A stretch of 64,000 bases of DNA from Mesorhizobium shangrilense. GTDB taxonomy: Bacteria > Pseudomonadota > Alphaproteobacteria > Rhizobiales > Rhizobiaceae. Shown in pieces: positions 1 to 9,815 of this stretch. Made by a program: the position numbers and the translations under genes. The notes beneath the pieces were generated by a model that saw only the letters and a program-made list of their open reading frames with translations, searched no databases and was not told the DNA's origin. The DNA lies in assembly GCF_040537815.1 (NCBI RefSeq), contig NZ_JBEWSZ010000001.1:434001-498000 (forward strand), written 5' to 3'. Positions within the stretch are counted from its first letter, which is position 1. Each line of letters begins with the position of its first letter.

Positions 1-125
1 CCGCATTTTACGAGTACGGCTAGCTGCCCTTCCTGACATCTGAGATTCGGCCCCGTGCTGATCGCCGGCTCTGACCGAAGGGCAAATGGACGTCCGTTTC
101 CGCAAAGGATCATGCTCTGAGCGGT

Positions 126-1319
<1,194 letters not shown>

Positions 1320-1380
1320 CTAACCAATTGTGTTTCCGCATTTATGCGGGCGCAGATGATCCCATTTGGCTGCAGATATT

Positions 1381-2121
1381 CTAAGCCGCCAGTTTCAATG
1401 GCTGCGCGAAGACCACCCTGTTGCGGCCCTGTTCCTTGGCTTCGTAAAGGCAGCGGTCGACCTGCCGCATCAGCTGGGCGCGGCCTAGGCGGGCTTGCGC
1501 CATCGCGACGCCGATGCTGACGGTCAGCCTGTGCCTGCGCGAGCTATCCGGGCGAAAGTCGATCTGCTCGACGGCGGCGCGAACACGTTCGGCGATCGTC
1601 GCCGCCTCTTCGCGACTGGTGCTGGGCAGGAACACGCAAAACTCCTCGCCGCCGACGCGGCCGACGAAATCCTGCTCCCTGATCGAGCCTTGGATGGTCC
1701 GCGAAATCATGACCAGCGCCTCGTCGCCGGTCAGGTGGCCAAACGTGTCGTTGATGCGCTTGAAGTGGTCGGCGTCGATCAGCAACAGCGCTCCGGCATC
1801 GCTCTGCCGGCGGCTCTGCCTCATCTGGTCGAAAAACGCTTCCCGGCTGAGGAAGCCGGTCAGGCCGTCGCGTCTGTATTTTTCATGCAGTTGCGCATGC
1901 GCCTGCGACAGTTCGGCGAGCGCGCGTTTCAACTTGCCGTTCTGCAGGAAGATGATGAAGGCGGCCGGGAGGGCGGTGACGACCGGAAGTATGGAGTTCA
2001 TGGCGAAGACGAACACGGTGAAGGGCTGCCCGGCCGAAGCGCGGATCGCAAAGGACACGATCTGGCTGACGGCGATGACGCCCAGCGTCACCAATACGGC
2101 CTTGAACGCGATCTTCCACAT
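1381..2121 (-). CDS. Membrane-anchored diguanylate cyclase (GGDEF)
   Basis: A 246-residue enzyme that should make cyclic di-GMP from two GTP. Two hydrophobic helices near residues 5-25 and 35-60 anchor it in the inner membrane, followed by a short coiled linker and a GGDEF domain from about residue 80. The active-site loop reads GGEEF, a catalytically competent variant, and the preceding 'IDADHFKRINDTFGH' is the metal and substrate region. No RxxD inhibitory site is evident five residues before GGEEF, so product inhibition may be weak. The start at 2121 has CAGGGG upstream; an in-frame start 20 codons earlier lacks a good ribosome site. Confidence 0.93.
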   Translation of the reverse strand: MWKIAFKAVLVTLGVIAVSQIVSFAIRASAGQPFTVFVFAMNSILPVVTALPAAFIIFLQNGKLKRALAELSQAHAQLHEKYRRDGLTGFLSREAFFDQMRQSRRQSDAGALLLIDADHFKRINDTFGHLTGDEALVMISRTIQGSIREQDFVGRVGGEEFCVFLPSTSREEAATIAERVRAAVEQIDFRPDSSRRHRLTVSIGVAMAQARLGRAQLMRQVDRCLYEAKEQGRNRVVFAQPLKLAA

Positions 2122-2262
2122 GTCCGGCCCCTGCGTTTTCGACTGGCCGGCTGATAGCGTCCAAGTGTTAAGGGCAGCCAAAAATAATCGGGCAAAGGCC
2201 CGCTACCGTGGCCCATCGTGGGCCCATCTACCGTGGACAATGGCTGTCCGTTCAACTTTGCC

Positions 2263-2303
2263 GGGTGAGGGGCGGCGGGTTCCGCCGCCCCTTCTTCTCA
2301 CCC
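2263..2303. terminator. GC-rich stem-loop between DGC and DUF378 genes
   Basis: GGGGCGGCGG pairs with CCGCCGCCCC around a short loop, and an outer GGGTGAG/CTCACCC pair extends the stem. The pyrimidine tract follows on the + strand only. Both neighbouring genes are on the minus strand, so its role as a terminator is uncertain. Confidence 0.4.
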
Positions 2304-2304
2304 G

Positions 2305-2538
2305 TCACGTATGGTGATGGATATGCTTTTCGGCGTCGACTTCTCCAACCGTGAAGCTCTGGAAGCCCGGCATGAGCTGCCATATCGCCGCAAGGCCGAT
2401 GATCACATAAGCCAGGCGGGCCAGGGCGCCTCCGCCGAGGATCGTGCCGATTACGTTGTAATCCGATACACCCATGAACAGCCAGTTGAGGCCGCCAAGG
2501 ATGATGAGGACAAGGGTGACGAGATTCATGGTGCGCAT
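2305..2538 (-). CDS. DUF378 small membrane protein
   Basis: A 77-residue inner-membrane protein with two hydrophobic helices. The pattern 'LVTLVLIILGGLNWLFMGV' followed by a second helix 'LARLAYVIIGLAAIWQL' is the DUF378 family signature; family function is unknown. The C-terminus carries a short histidine tail (HIHHHT). The ATG at 2538 has a perfect AGGAGG five bases upstream, so the longer upstream frame (to 2814) is not used. Confidence 0.9.
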   Translation of the reverse strand: MRTMNLVTLVLIILGGLNWLFMGVSDYNVIGTILGGGALARLAYVIIGLAAIWQLMPGFQSFTVGEVDAEKHIHHHT

Positions 2539-2675
2539 AAACGCCTCCTGATGTTGCCTGACAGAAAAACGGCTGTTGTTACAGACGGTTCCATCGATCA
2601 CGACATTGTGACCGGCTGCTACAATACGTGACTGCAAGCGGGTGACATCAGGACACGCTGTTCGACCGGGATACC

Positions 2676-2921
2676 CTATTCGATCAGGATATGGGCCTCG
2701 CGCGCGGCATCGACGAAAGCCTCCCTGGCGATATCGGGCGGCACGTCGCCGCTCATCGCACGGCGGCATGCTCTCAGCGCGGCCTGGTGTTTCAGGCTGC
2801 CCGAATCGCGCCAATGCGTGGTGAGCAGATCAATGGCTTGCTGGGTATTGGACAGGTTACGGATGGAACCGGTGATGCCGACAGAGATCATCACGGGTTT
2901 GGAAAACCATGCGGTTTGCAT
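2676..2921 (-). CDS. DUF982 protein
   Basis: An 81-residue soluble protein of the rhizobial DUF982 family. The core 'AIDLLTTHW', 'HQAALRACRRAM' and 'AREAFVDAAREA' segments match the pattern in the two DUF982 genes at 27.4-27.9 kb in this window. The family is abundant in Mesorhizobium and has no established function. No membrane segment or catalytic motif is visible. Confidence 0.8.
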   Translation of the reverse strand: MQTAWFSKPVMISVGITGSIRNLSNTQQAIDLLTTHWRDSGSLKHQAALRACRRAMSGDVPPDIAREAFVDAAREAHILIE

Positions 2922-3069
2922 ATGAGCCTCGAAGCACGTTCAACGCAATAAAACGCGATTCCGAGCGCCCGGTTTCATCACCGTGACGTGAGCCGGCGAC
3001 TTCAGGGGCGGCAAAACCCTGTTCCGATCCTCATCCAAGCGGCATGTCAGGCCGCTACATGTCAGGCCA

Positions 3070-3276
3070 CTAGAGGATGTTGGTCGTCACCTCGACGACG
3101 ATGGCGGCGCCGTCAAGCGAGCCATTCGGCATATGCACGACGCGCGACACGCGAAGATCCTGGGTATTTCCGTCGATCGGCAGTGAAACGCTTTCGCCGA
3201 TGCGCGGAACCGCCTGGAAGAGGACGTCGGTTGATTCCGGACGGTTGTCGATCGATACGCGGCAACTGACGGTCAT
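3070..3276 (-). CDS. Small hypothetical protein
   Basis: A 68-residue protein rich in beta-type residues, with 'RVSRVVHMPNGSLDGAAIVVEV' broken between two predicted strands. The frame is open upstream to 3474, but the ATG at 3276 has GGAG seven bases upstream. I do not recognise the family. It is convergent with nothing and probably monocistronic. Confidence 0.6.
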   Translation of the reverse strand: MTVSCRVSIDNRPESTDVLFQAVPRIGESVSLPIDGNTQDLRVSRVVHMPNGSLDGAAIVVEVTTNIL

Positions 3277-3452
3277 GGATGGTCTCCGATGCTTGTGATG
3301 GCACTCGGTCGTCAACGCAGGATTGGCAAAATGGTTTCCGACTTGAGGGAGAAGGAACTGGGAGGTTGATACCGGGCCTGGTCGTGCCGCTCGAAGAAGG
3401 AACAAGTCGGCCAGCGTTCGCGTTACTCGCGATTGAACCGATGGAGGTAACC

Positions 3453-3764
3453 GTGAGGAAGCTGCTTCTCGCATTCACGCTCGCGCTTGCTGCCCCAGCC
3501 ACTGGCACCACACCGACGCAAGCACAATTTCTCTTCTCGCCCTTCGGGGGCTATGAAGGTGGCTTTTATGGTGGTTACGGACGCGTTCCCTACCCCTACC
3601 GCTATTACTACAGGGATTACTACGACGACCCGTACTACGAGGCGCCATATCGCCCCTACTACCGATACCACCACAGGTATTACCAGCGGTATTACTACCA
3701 CCACCGGCACTACCATCACCACCGGTACTACCACCATAGGCACCATTACCGGTACCATGGATAG
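3453..3764 (+). CDS. Secreted Tyr/His-rich low-complexity protein
   Basis: A 103-residue exported protein. After an N-terminal signal peptide (VRKLLLAFTLALAAP, cleavage probably after TQA near residue 24) the mature part is dominated by tyrosine, histidine and arginine in YRYYYRDYY- and HHRYYHHRH-like runs. Such composition suggests metal binding or an envelope/matrix role, which is inference. The GTG at 3453 is chosen because GGAGG lies five bases upstream and the signal peptide starts there; an in-frame ATG at 3441 would put the ribosome site inside the gene. The complementary strand is also open here, but only because of the repetitive codons. Confidence 0.75.
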   Translation: MRKLLLAFTLALAAPATGTTPTQAQFLFSPFGGYEGGFYGGYGRVPYPYRYYYRDYYDDPYYEAPYRPYYRYHHRYYQRYYYHHRHYHHHRYYHHRHHYRYHG

Positions 3765-4063
3765 GGGCTGGTGTCGCATTCGCCGGGCGTAGCGTCGGCC
3801 GAAATGCCGGGCTTGCGGCTTATGGCCCTGCAATGGGGCGCATGACGATTTCCCCAATTGCAAGCCGCCGTGCAACTTTGTGGCTATCGGGCTCGTATAG
3901 CAATTGGTCGCTCTGTGGAGCGATGGGCTCGCCGGGAGAGGGCGTTGGGGTTTTGCCCGGCGAGCCTGCATCTCGTTGTCGACGATGCCGGCCTTTGCTT
4001 TCGCACAACTACATGGGTTTATTGATGGATTTGACATATCCGAATTGGAATTCGGCAAAGTCA
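3765..4063. other. Intergenic stretch left of the island
   Basis: No convincing gene. It is chromosomal sequence between the Tyr/His-rich gene and the left island boundary. No terminator with a T-run and no repeat seen elsewhere in the window was found. Confidence 0.5.
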
Positions 4064-4120
4064 TTGATTTTATTGGTTCCCGCTCATGGGCTCGAACCAC
4101 GATTCACGCCTTCAAAGGGC
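4064..4120. repeat. attL: 57-bp direct repeat, partial tRNA-Gln copy
   Basis: Identical over 57 bp to 24276-24332. It holds the T-arm, acceptor 3' strand and CCA of tRNA-Gln in minus orientation plus ten bases beyond the tRNA end. It breaks off inside the anticodon stem and continues with unrelated sequence, so it is the duplicated attachment half made by integration. Confidence 0.95.
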
Positions 4121-4199
4121 TTATAGATAGTCCAAAGTCGTCCAGCCTGAAACACCGATTTATCTGAAATTATTGATTTATATGGATCTGCGTTTACGT

Positions 4200-4246
4200 T
4201 TGTCCAACACGGTCCACCCTGATATATTGGACAAATTGTTGGACAA
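4200..4246. promoter_or_regulatory. Candidate recombinase/excisionase arm sites
   Basis: The 10-mer TGTTGGACAA occurs at 4237-4246, in inverse orientation at 4200-4209, and as a shorter TTGGACAA at 4227-4234, just upstream of the integrase start. The same 10-mer recurs at 24241-24250, 25 bp inside the right attachment repeat. Occurrence at both ends suggests arm-type binding sites or integrase autoregulation; this is inference. Confidence 0.5.
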
Positions 4247-4258
4247 AGGAGGGCGGCA

Positions 4259-5638
4259 ATGGCCAAGCGGGTAAGGGACGCGCATCTCGAAACCAGGACG
4301 GCGCGGGAGAAATTGAAGGCGCGAGGCAAGCCCTACTACAAGAGCATCGGACCGCGCCTGCACGTGGGATATCGGAAAGGAAAGACCGGCGGGGTTTGGG
4401 TCGCTAGGCTCTATTTAGGTAAGGCCGAGGGAGAGCAAGGGGACAAGAAGGATTGCTATCGCGTCCAGAAGATCGGCGTCGCCGACGACATGGTGGACTC
4501 TGACGGCAAAACCATCCTCGACTTCTGGCAAGCACAGAACGTGGCACGGGCGTTTCAGGCCGAGCTTAGCGTCGAGACCGAGCCGGCAACCGGGGCGCTT
4601 CCGACTGTCCGTGATGCAGTCGACGCATATATAGCGGCTCGCGATGCCCGCGACAGCCGCCGCAGGGCGCGCGCGGTGCGGTCAGATGCAAGCCGGCGGC
4701 TGCATCGATACGTCCTGGGGCAGGGCAAGCGCGGGAATCATGAAGCGGTCCCCGCCTCGCCGCTGGCCGGCGTAGGGATGGCAACCTTGACCGATGAACA
4801 CCTTTCCTCGTGGCGCGCGGGCTTGCCCGCCGAGTTGAAAGAGACGACAAAGCAGCGGCTGGTCAACGACCTCAAGGCTGCGCTCCACAGCCAGCGCAAG
4901 CAATTGAACTCGGCGCTGGTCGTCGGTGACGGGCTCAAAGGCGACGTCGACGAACCCGAGCCCGTCGCCCGAGACAATCAGATTTTGAGCGACGTACAGA
5001 TCATGCGCCTGCTCGGCGCGGCCCTGCAGGTCGACGGCGAACTTGGCTGGGATGGTGACCTGTTCCGTCTTGTTGTTGTGTTGAACGCCACGGGCGCACG
5101 GTTCTCGCAGATTGTGCGGATGAAAGTGCGCGACTGTCAGTTGTCCGAGGCGCGACTGCTGGTGCCTTCCAGCCGCAAGGGCAAAGGCAAGGGCGGCTCG
5201 ATCACGATCCCGGTCGAGCCAGCCGTGATCGACGCTCTGCGGCCAGTGGTGACAGGCCGCGCCAATGATGCTTGGCTGCTGGAGCGTTGGCAGCACAGAC
5301 AGGTAGCCGGCAGCATCCGCTGGGTGCGCGACGGGCGCGGGCCGTGGCAGACATCCAGCTTCATCGCCCAACCTTGGAAGGCGATCCGCGAAAGGGCGCA
5401 GATGCCGACAGTGATCGCCTACGCCCTGCGCCATTCGTCCATCGTTCGGGGCATCAGGCAAAACCTTCCAATTAGATTGGTAGCTGCGGCGCACGACACT
5501 TCGGTTGCCATGATCGAAAAACACTATGCCAAGTGGATCACGAGCGGCCTGGAGGAGATGGCACGGGCGGCGATCGTCCCCTTGATGCCCCCGCCACTTG
5601 CCGGCGATGGCAAGGTTTTGCGGATTGAGATGCGGTGA
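4259..5638 (+). CDS. Tyrosine recombinase (island integrase)
   Basis: A 459-residue site-specific recombinase that should integrate and excise the island at tRNA-Gln. The catalytic domain covers about residues 240-440: first arginine R281 in 'ATGARFSQIVR', a lysine-rich beta hairpin near 305, the box 'YALRH' (388-392) with R391 and H392, and nucleophile Y423 in 'EKHYAKW'. Residue 388 is Tyr where most relatives have His. The N-terminal part is probably arm- and core-binding. The start has AGGAGG seven bases upstream. Its position next to the partial att repeat is typical. The next gene overlaps its stop codon. Confidence 0.95.
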   Translation: MAKRVRDAHLETRTAREKLKARGKPYYKSIGPRLHVGYRKGKTGGVWVARLYLGKAEGEQGDKKDCYRVQKIGVADDMVDSDGKTILDFWQAQNVARAFQAELSVETEPATGALPTVRDAVDAYIAARDARDSRRRARAVRSDASRRLHRYVLGQGKRGNHEAVPASPLAGVGMATLTDEHLSSWRAGLPAELKETTKQRLVNDLKAALHSQRKQLNSALVVGDGLKGDVDEPEPVARDNQILSDVQIMRLLGAALQVDGELGWDGDLFRLVVVLNATGARFSQIVRMKVRDCQLSEARLLVPSSRKGKGKGGSITIPVEPAVIDALRPVVTGRANDAWLLERWQHRQVAGSIRWVRDGRGPWQTSSFIAQPWKAIRERAQMPTVIAYALRHSSIVRGIRQNLPIRLVAAAHDTSVAMIEKHYAKWITSGLEEMARAAIVPLMPPPLAGDGKVLRIEMR

Positions 5639-6198
5639 TGCACGCGCAACTCCCCCGCTTCGACAAGAACGCGCGGCTAATTGGGGACGACAGCCTCCTG
5701 TGGCGCCACGCGCTTATGGTCGAGGACGACCCCAAGGTTCTGGACGACTACGCGCGTGGCTTGTGGCAGCAATGGCAGGCGCTCGTAGGAAAGGGCGGGG
5801 TGCCGGTGAAGGGGTACTCGAAAGAGACTGTCAAGGCTGCCGTCATATGGCTGACGGGGCAGTACGTCGACGTGGAGGCGCCAATCCCCTATGAGCTGTC
5901 GCGGCTGGTCGACGCGATCGCTTTTCTCAAGAGAGGCGCCAGCACGCCGCCTTTCCGGCCCACCAGCGAAAGCGCCTACCGGGCAGCAGTCAAGTTCGAA
6001 GCGAAGTATCCCGCCAACGCTCCGGCGACGCGATACAAGGTCGCTCAGCACCTGTGCAATACCGGCCTGCTGTTAAGTAAGGATAATAATACGCCGCAGA
6101 AGACCGCCGAGGCCACTGTGCGGGACTGGCGGAAGTCTCGACACTACCAAGAGAGCGTCGAGCTATACCGCCGGATGGAGTGGAAAGCCGGAACGTAA
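5638..6198 (+). CDS. Hypothetical protein coupled to integrase
   Basis: A 186-residue soluble protein whose ATG overlaps the integrase stop codon (TGATG), implying translational coupling. No signal peptide, membrane helix or recognised motif. The residues are mixed alpha-helical, with a Tyr/Lys-rich C-terminal half. By position it could be a recombination accessory factor, but nothing in the sequence proves that. A GTG three bases earlier is also in frame. Confidence 0.7.
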   Translation: MHAQLPRFDKNARLIGDDSLLWRHALMVEDDPKVLDDYARGLWQQWQALVGKGGVPVKGYSKETVKAAVIWLTGQYVDVEAPIPYELSRLVDAIAFLKRGASTPPFRPTSESAYRAAVKFEAKYPANAPATRYKVAQHLCNTGLLLSKDNNTPQKTAEATVRDWRKSRHYQESVELYRRMEWKAGT

Positions 6199-6300
6199 TT
6201 CCACTCCACGACCTCACGAATAATCACGCATATCTCTGTCTGCGTCGTCAACGGCCCACCTGGATAGATCGTCGTCCAAGTCAGGCAAAACAGAGGATGC

Positions 6301-6531
6301 ATGCTCGTGAACGCCGAGATCAACATTACCTCCCGTGACCCAAGCATAGCTGGCTTTGTCGCGCGCCAGAAGATTAGCCGTAGTTCGTACTACAACCTGA
6401 AAGCGGCCGGCCTCGGTCCACGGGAATACGTGGTCGGGAAACTCGTGCGTATCAGCGCCGAGGCCGAGGCGGAGTGGGTCCGCGAGCGTGAGTCCGCCGA
6501 AGATGCGCGGCGCAGCACCCGAGCGGCATAA
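6301..6531 (+). CDS. AlpA/excisionase-like DNA-binding protein
   Basis: A 76-residue protein with a likely winged helix-turn-helix: 'FVARQKISRSSYYNLKAAG' followed by 'PREYVVGKLVRISAEAEAEW', the pattern of AlpA/MerR-type excisionase proteins in which a helix pair is followed by an R-I-S-x-E wing. In satellites such as P4 this class activates integrase or acts in excision. It sits between the integrase and replication genes, which fits that role. The ATG has AGAGGA close upstream. Confidence 0.72.
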   Translation: MLVNAEINITSRDPSIAGFVARQKISRSSYYNLKAAGLGPREYVVGKLVRISAEAEAEWVRERESAEDARRSTRAA

Positions 6532-6663
6532 AAGAGAAACCGCCGTGGCGAGATGAGGCCAACGGCGGGGGTTAAGGGATGGGCTTCGGAACGCCTGGGA
6601 ATATATCCCTATTTCCCCTGACGCGTCAATTCGCGACGGCCTGCATCAAAGGCAGTCCGACCA

Positions 6664-7188
6664 ATGCTGAACCCCCGACTAAGCCGCACAAAGACCCGCA
6701 AGGCGCCGCCGCTCGGCGTCATCGTTCTCGATCACGACGGTACGTCGTTTTTCCAACAGGGCCTTACCGCCGGTATAGCTACGCAGGGCGCTGACACACG
6801 CTTCGGCTCGATCCTTACGGCCGTGCGCGACCACGGTGTGGTGTTAGCCATACTGCCGCCATGGGGGCACCCGTTCAAATTGCCTGGCGGCAAACCTGTA
6901 ATCACCTTCGTGGAAGACCTCGTCTCTGGAACATTTGGCCCCGGCGCCTTCCACCGCGCATCGCTGCGACGGGTCTTGAAGATGGCCGATAACATTGTCG
7001 TTAACTCATGTCAGGGACCGGAGCTTTATCTCGCCACCGCGATCGCCGCAGGCATCGCCCGCGAGCACGTTTTCATGGTCGAAACCAGACCGGAGCAGGA
7101 GAGCCAGTGGATCGAAACCATCAAGGCGCTGGCGCCCGGCCGCAAGATCCTGCTCATCTGCGAGAAGCCGCGAGGGGGCGTCCAATGA
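6664..7188 (+). CDS. Hypothetical protein, first gene of replication operon
   Basis: A 174-residue protein, not recognised. It has alternating hydrophobic strands ('GVIVLDHDGTSFF', 'HGVVLAILPPWGHPF', 'GRKILLICEKPRG') that suggest a Rossmann-like or nucleotide-binding fold, without a P-loop. It overlaps the next small gene by ATGA and starts a chain of four overlapping genes ending with the helicase. A role in replication is inferred from the operon only. Confidence 0.65.
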   Translation: MLNPRLSRTKTRKAPPLGVIVLDHDGTSFFQQGLTAGIATQGADTRFGSILTAVRDHGVVLAILPPWGHPFKLPGGKPVITFVEDLVSGTFGPGAFHRASLRRVLKMADNIVVNSCQGPELYLATAIAAGIAREHVFMVETRPEQESQWIETIKALAPGRKILLICEKPRGGVQ

Positions 7189-7277
7189 CCTTCCCTGAAT
7201 ACAAAACCAGCGCGTTGATGGCCGCCGCCAGGGTGCGCAGCGAACAGCGATATCCACATGAGGAACCGGCGCCATGA
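7185..7277 (+). CDS. 30-residue linker peptide gene in replication operon
   Basis: The reading frame MTFPEYKTSALMAAARVRS... encodes 30 residues. Its ATG overlaps the stop of the upstream gene (ATGA) and its stop overlaps the primase start (ATGA). The precise double overlap is the main evidence that it is translated, either as a functional small protein or as a coupling leader. No known motif. Confidence 0.55.
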   Translation: MTFPEYKTSALMAAARVRSEQRYPHEEPAP

Positions 7278-8311
7278 CCGGCTTTCTCCAAACGCACGGG
7301 CCGCGCCTTGCCGAGCTTGGCTATGATCCGGTCCCGATCAAGATCGGCACGAAGCGCCCGGTCACAAACGGGTGGCAGAATACGGACTTCGGCGCCCTTC
7401 TCGCCACGCCGCAGGGCCGTCGCATGTTCAGCGGCAGCGGCGTTGGCGTGAAGACCAGGTTCACCCCCGCAGTAGATGCCGACAGCCCGTCCGAATGGCT
7501 GATCGAGAAGGTCTATGACTGGTGCGTCGACAACATTGGACCGACGATCGCGCGCATAGGACAGCCGCCGAGGGAGCTGTTCGTCTACAGGGCCGAGACG
7601 CCATTCCGCAAAGTGAAGTCCGACACGTTCATCTCGCCGGACGGCAACGAGCACAAGGTCGAACTGCTCGCCGACGGCCAGCAGTTCGTCGCGTATGCGA
7701 TCCACCCCGGCACCGGTAAGTCGTACTACTGGCCGGATCAAGAGTTGATCGACACGCCGAAGCCGGCCTTGTCGCTCATCACCGAGAAGCATGGTTTCGC
7801 GCTGGTCGACTACGTCAACCGCACCTGCGCCGCAGCTGGCTGGGCAAGGAAGGTGGCGAGACAGCAATCCGCCGAGCGCAGCCCGGCGGCCGACCCGCAC
7901 GCGCCGCTACCGCTGCTAACCGCCGCCATGTCGGTCATGTCGATCTACCCCGAGACATATGACCGATGGATCGCCGTAGGCGCGGCGCTCTATCACGCCA
8001 CAGACGGCAGCGCCGAAGGGCTCGAACTCTGGGACAAGTGGTCGAAGAAGTCCGACACGTACGACGGCGCTACACACAGCAAGTGGGAGACGTTCGGGTC
8101 TCGGCCCGGCGCCGGCGCCGGCACCGTGTTCTACTGGGCTGAGAAGTCTAGCCCCGGCTGGCGCGGTCGGCCTGACATCGCGGCCATGTTCGCGGCGTCC
8201 AGAGCTGCGCCGAGTATGCAGCAGACGATCACCCATAAGGTGCTCATCGACAAACTATGGGCGCTGATGAACCGCATCCGCAATAGCAAGGATCAGGACC
8301 ATGCATGGTAG
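7274..8311 (+). CDS. Bifunctional primase-polymerase with PriCT-2 domain
   Basis: A 345-residue replication protein. The N-terminal half resembles the prim-pol (archaeo-eukaryotic primase) domain of plasmids and phages: 'LGYDPVPIKIGTKRPVTNGWQ', then 'GVGVKT' and an acidic 'AVDADSPSEWLIEKV'. The C-terminal part, about residues 215-280, fits the PriCT-2 module ('YDRWIAVGAALYHATDGSAEG' region, with 'WDKWSKKSDTYDG' and 'KWETFGS'). It would synthesise primers at the element's origin. It overlaps the helicase gene by 11 bp, so the two are coupled. Confidence 0.85.
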   Translation: MTGFLQTHGPRLAELGYDPVPIKIGTKRPVTNGWQNTDFGALLATPQGRRMFSGSGVGVKTRFTPAVDADSPSEWLIEKVYDWCVDNIGPTIARIGQPPRELFVYRAETPFRKVKSDTFISPDGNEHKVELLADGQQFVAYAIHPGTGKSYYWPDQELIDTPKPALSLITEKHGFALVDYVNRTCAAAGWARKVARQQSAERSPAADPHAPLPLLTAAMSVMSIYPETYDRWIAVGAALYHATDGSAEGLELWDKWSKKSDTYDGATHSKWETFGSRPGAGAGTVFYWAEKSSPGWRGRPDIAAMFAASRAAPSMQQTITHKVLIDKLWALMNRIRNSKDQDHAW

Positions 8312-9812
8312 CAAGACGCCGCCAGAGACCGACGACACTGCGGAAGTCGAGCGCAAGGCTTACCACGAGATGCTCGACAGAGAGGTCGATGCGCTGTCGT
8401 GGCTGAAGGGCTCGGAATACGACCTCACATGCAAGGACGTCGCCTCGCGCTTCGACCTAAACCTCAAGACGCTGAAGGCGATGGTAAGCAAGGTGCAGCG
8501 GAAACGTAGCGCGGAAGCGAAGCGCGCCAACGCGGCAACGAAAGAGGGTGGCGCGCTGACGATCGACGCCTTTGTCGCCTACATGCCGATGCACAACTAC
8601 ATCTACCTGCCAAACCGCGATCCATGGCCAGCGGCGAGCGTGAACGCGCGTGTGCCGCCGATCGAGGTGAATGGCGGCACGGACATCAGCGCAAGCGAGT
8701 GGCTGGACCAGAACAGGCCGATCGAGCAAATGACGTGGATGCCGGGTGAGCCGGCGCTTATCAAGGACACGCTATTCGTAGACGGCGGGCGGGTGCACGC
8801 AAAGGGCGCGACGACGCTTAACCTGTACAGGCCCCCAACGGTCGTCGGGATACCGGGCGACGTCGAGCCTTGGCTCAAACTAGGATACAGCATTTACCCG
8901 GACGACTTCGATCATATTTTATTGTGGCTGGCACATCGCGTCCAGCAGCCGGCGGTCAAGCTCAACCACGCGGTTCTGCTCGGCGGCAGTCCGGGCATTG
9001 GCAAAGACACCCTCCTCGTGCCGGTGCGGCACGCCGTGGGGCCGTGGAATTTTGCGGACATCAACCCGCAGAACCTTCTAGAGAAATGGAACCCGTACGC
9101 GCGCAGCGTCATCCTGTGCATCTCTGAAGTGCACGATCTGGGCGACACCAACCGCTATGCCTTCTACGAGCGATCGAAGCGCTACATCGTCGATCCGCCG
9201 TCGGTGCTGCGGGTCGAAGAGAAGAACCTGCGGCAGCACTACATCCAGAACCTGTGCGGCGTGATCTACACGACGAACCACAAGACGGACGGGCTCTATC
9301 TCCCTTCAGATGATCGGCGGAATTATGTGGCGTGGTCGCCGCTGCCTGAGAACCCCAGGTCGGTGAAGTACTGGAACGCGCTGAACGCCTGGTACGAGTG
9401 CGGCGGCATCGAGAACGTGGTGCACTACCTTCGCACCCTAGATATCAGCAGCTTCAATTCAAAAGCGCCGCCTAAGAAGACGGAAGCCTTCTGGGAAATC
9501 GTCAACGCGTCGACGAACCCCGACGACACCGAGCTTGCGGGCGCGCTTGAGGAGCTTGGCGAAGACGCGGTCACGTTGACCATGCTTGCAGGCAGCAGCA
9601 TCGGCCGATCCCTAGGCGAGCGTGCCAACCGCGCAAGGATACCGCACCGCATGCAGGCCTGTAAGTACGTTGCGGTTCGCAGCAATGCCAAGGACGGGTA
9701 CTGGGTCGTCCATGGCGTGCGGCAGGCGGTCTACGCGAGAGAAGCACTGACAATAGCTGAGCGGTTCAACGCGGCGCATGAATTGGTACGGCGCAAGAGC
9801 AAGAGCAAATGA
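8301..9812 (+). CDS. DUF5906/superfamily 3-like replicative helicase
   Basis: A 503-residue ATPase of the primase-associated helicase type found in phages, satellites and plasmids. The Walker A motif 'GGSPGIGKDTLL' lies near residue 230, a Walker B-like 'SVILCISEVHD' follows, and 'GVIYTTNHKTDGLYLPSDDRR' carries the sensor Asn and arginine finger region typical of SF3-like or DUF5906 proteins. It is translated after the prim-pol gene with overlap. Its stop codon is immediately followed by the inverted iterons, which suggests it acts at that origin. Confidence 0.85.
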   Translation: MHGSKTPPETDDTAEVERKAYHEMLDREVDALSWLKGSEYDLTCKDVASRFDLNLKTLKAMVSKVQRKRSAEAKRANAATKEGGALTIDAFVAYMPMHNYIYLPNRDPWPAASVNARVPPIEVNGGTDISASEWLDQNRPIEQMTWMPGEPALIKDTLFVDGGRVHAKGATTLNLYRPPTVVGIPGDVEPWLKLGYSIYPDDFDHILLWLAHRVQQPAVKLNHAVLLGGSPGIGKDTLLVPVRHAVGPWNFADINPQNLLEKWNPYARSVILCISEVHDLGDTNRYAFYERSKRYIVDPPSVLRVEEKNLRQHYIQNLCGVIYTTNHKTDGLYLPSDDRRNYVAWSPLPENPRSVKYWNALNAWYECGGIENVVHYLRTLDISSFNSKAPPKKTEAFWEIVNASTNPDDTELAGALEELGEDAVTLTMLAGSSIGRSLGERANRARIPHRMQACKYVAVRSNAKDGYWVVHGVRQAVYAREALTIAERFNAAHELVRRKSKSK

Positions 9813-9815
9813 CAG

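Noticed and set aside
1500..2317. Long + strand frames across the GGDEF gene
   Set aside because: They are complements of the diguanylate cyclase coding strand with no motif or ribosome site.
3423..4100. Open frame antisense to the Tyr/His-rich gene
   Set aside because: Val-rich sequence is the complement of the Tyr/His codon runs; the sense frame has a signal peptide and ribosome site.
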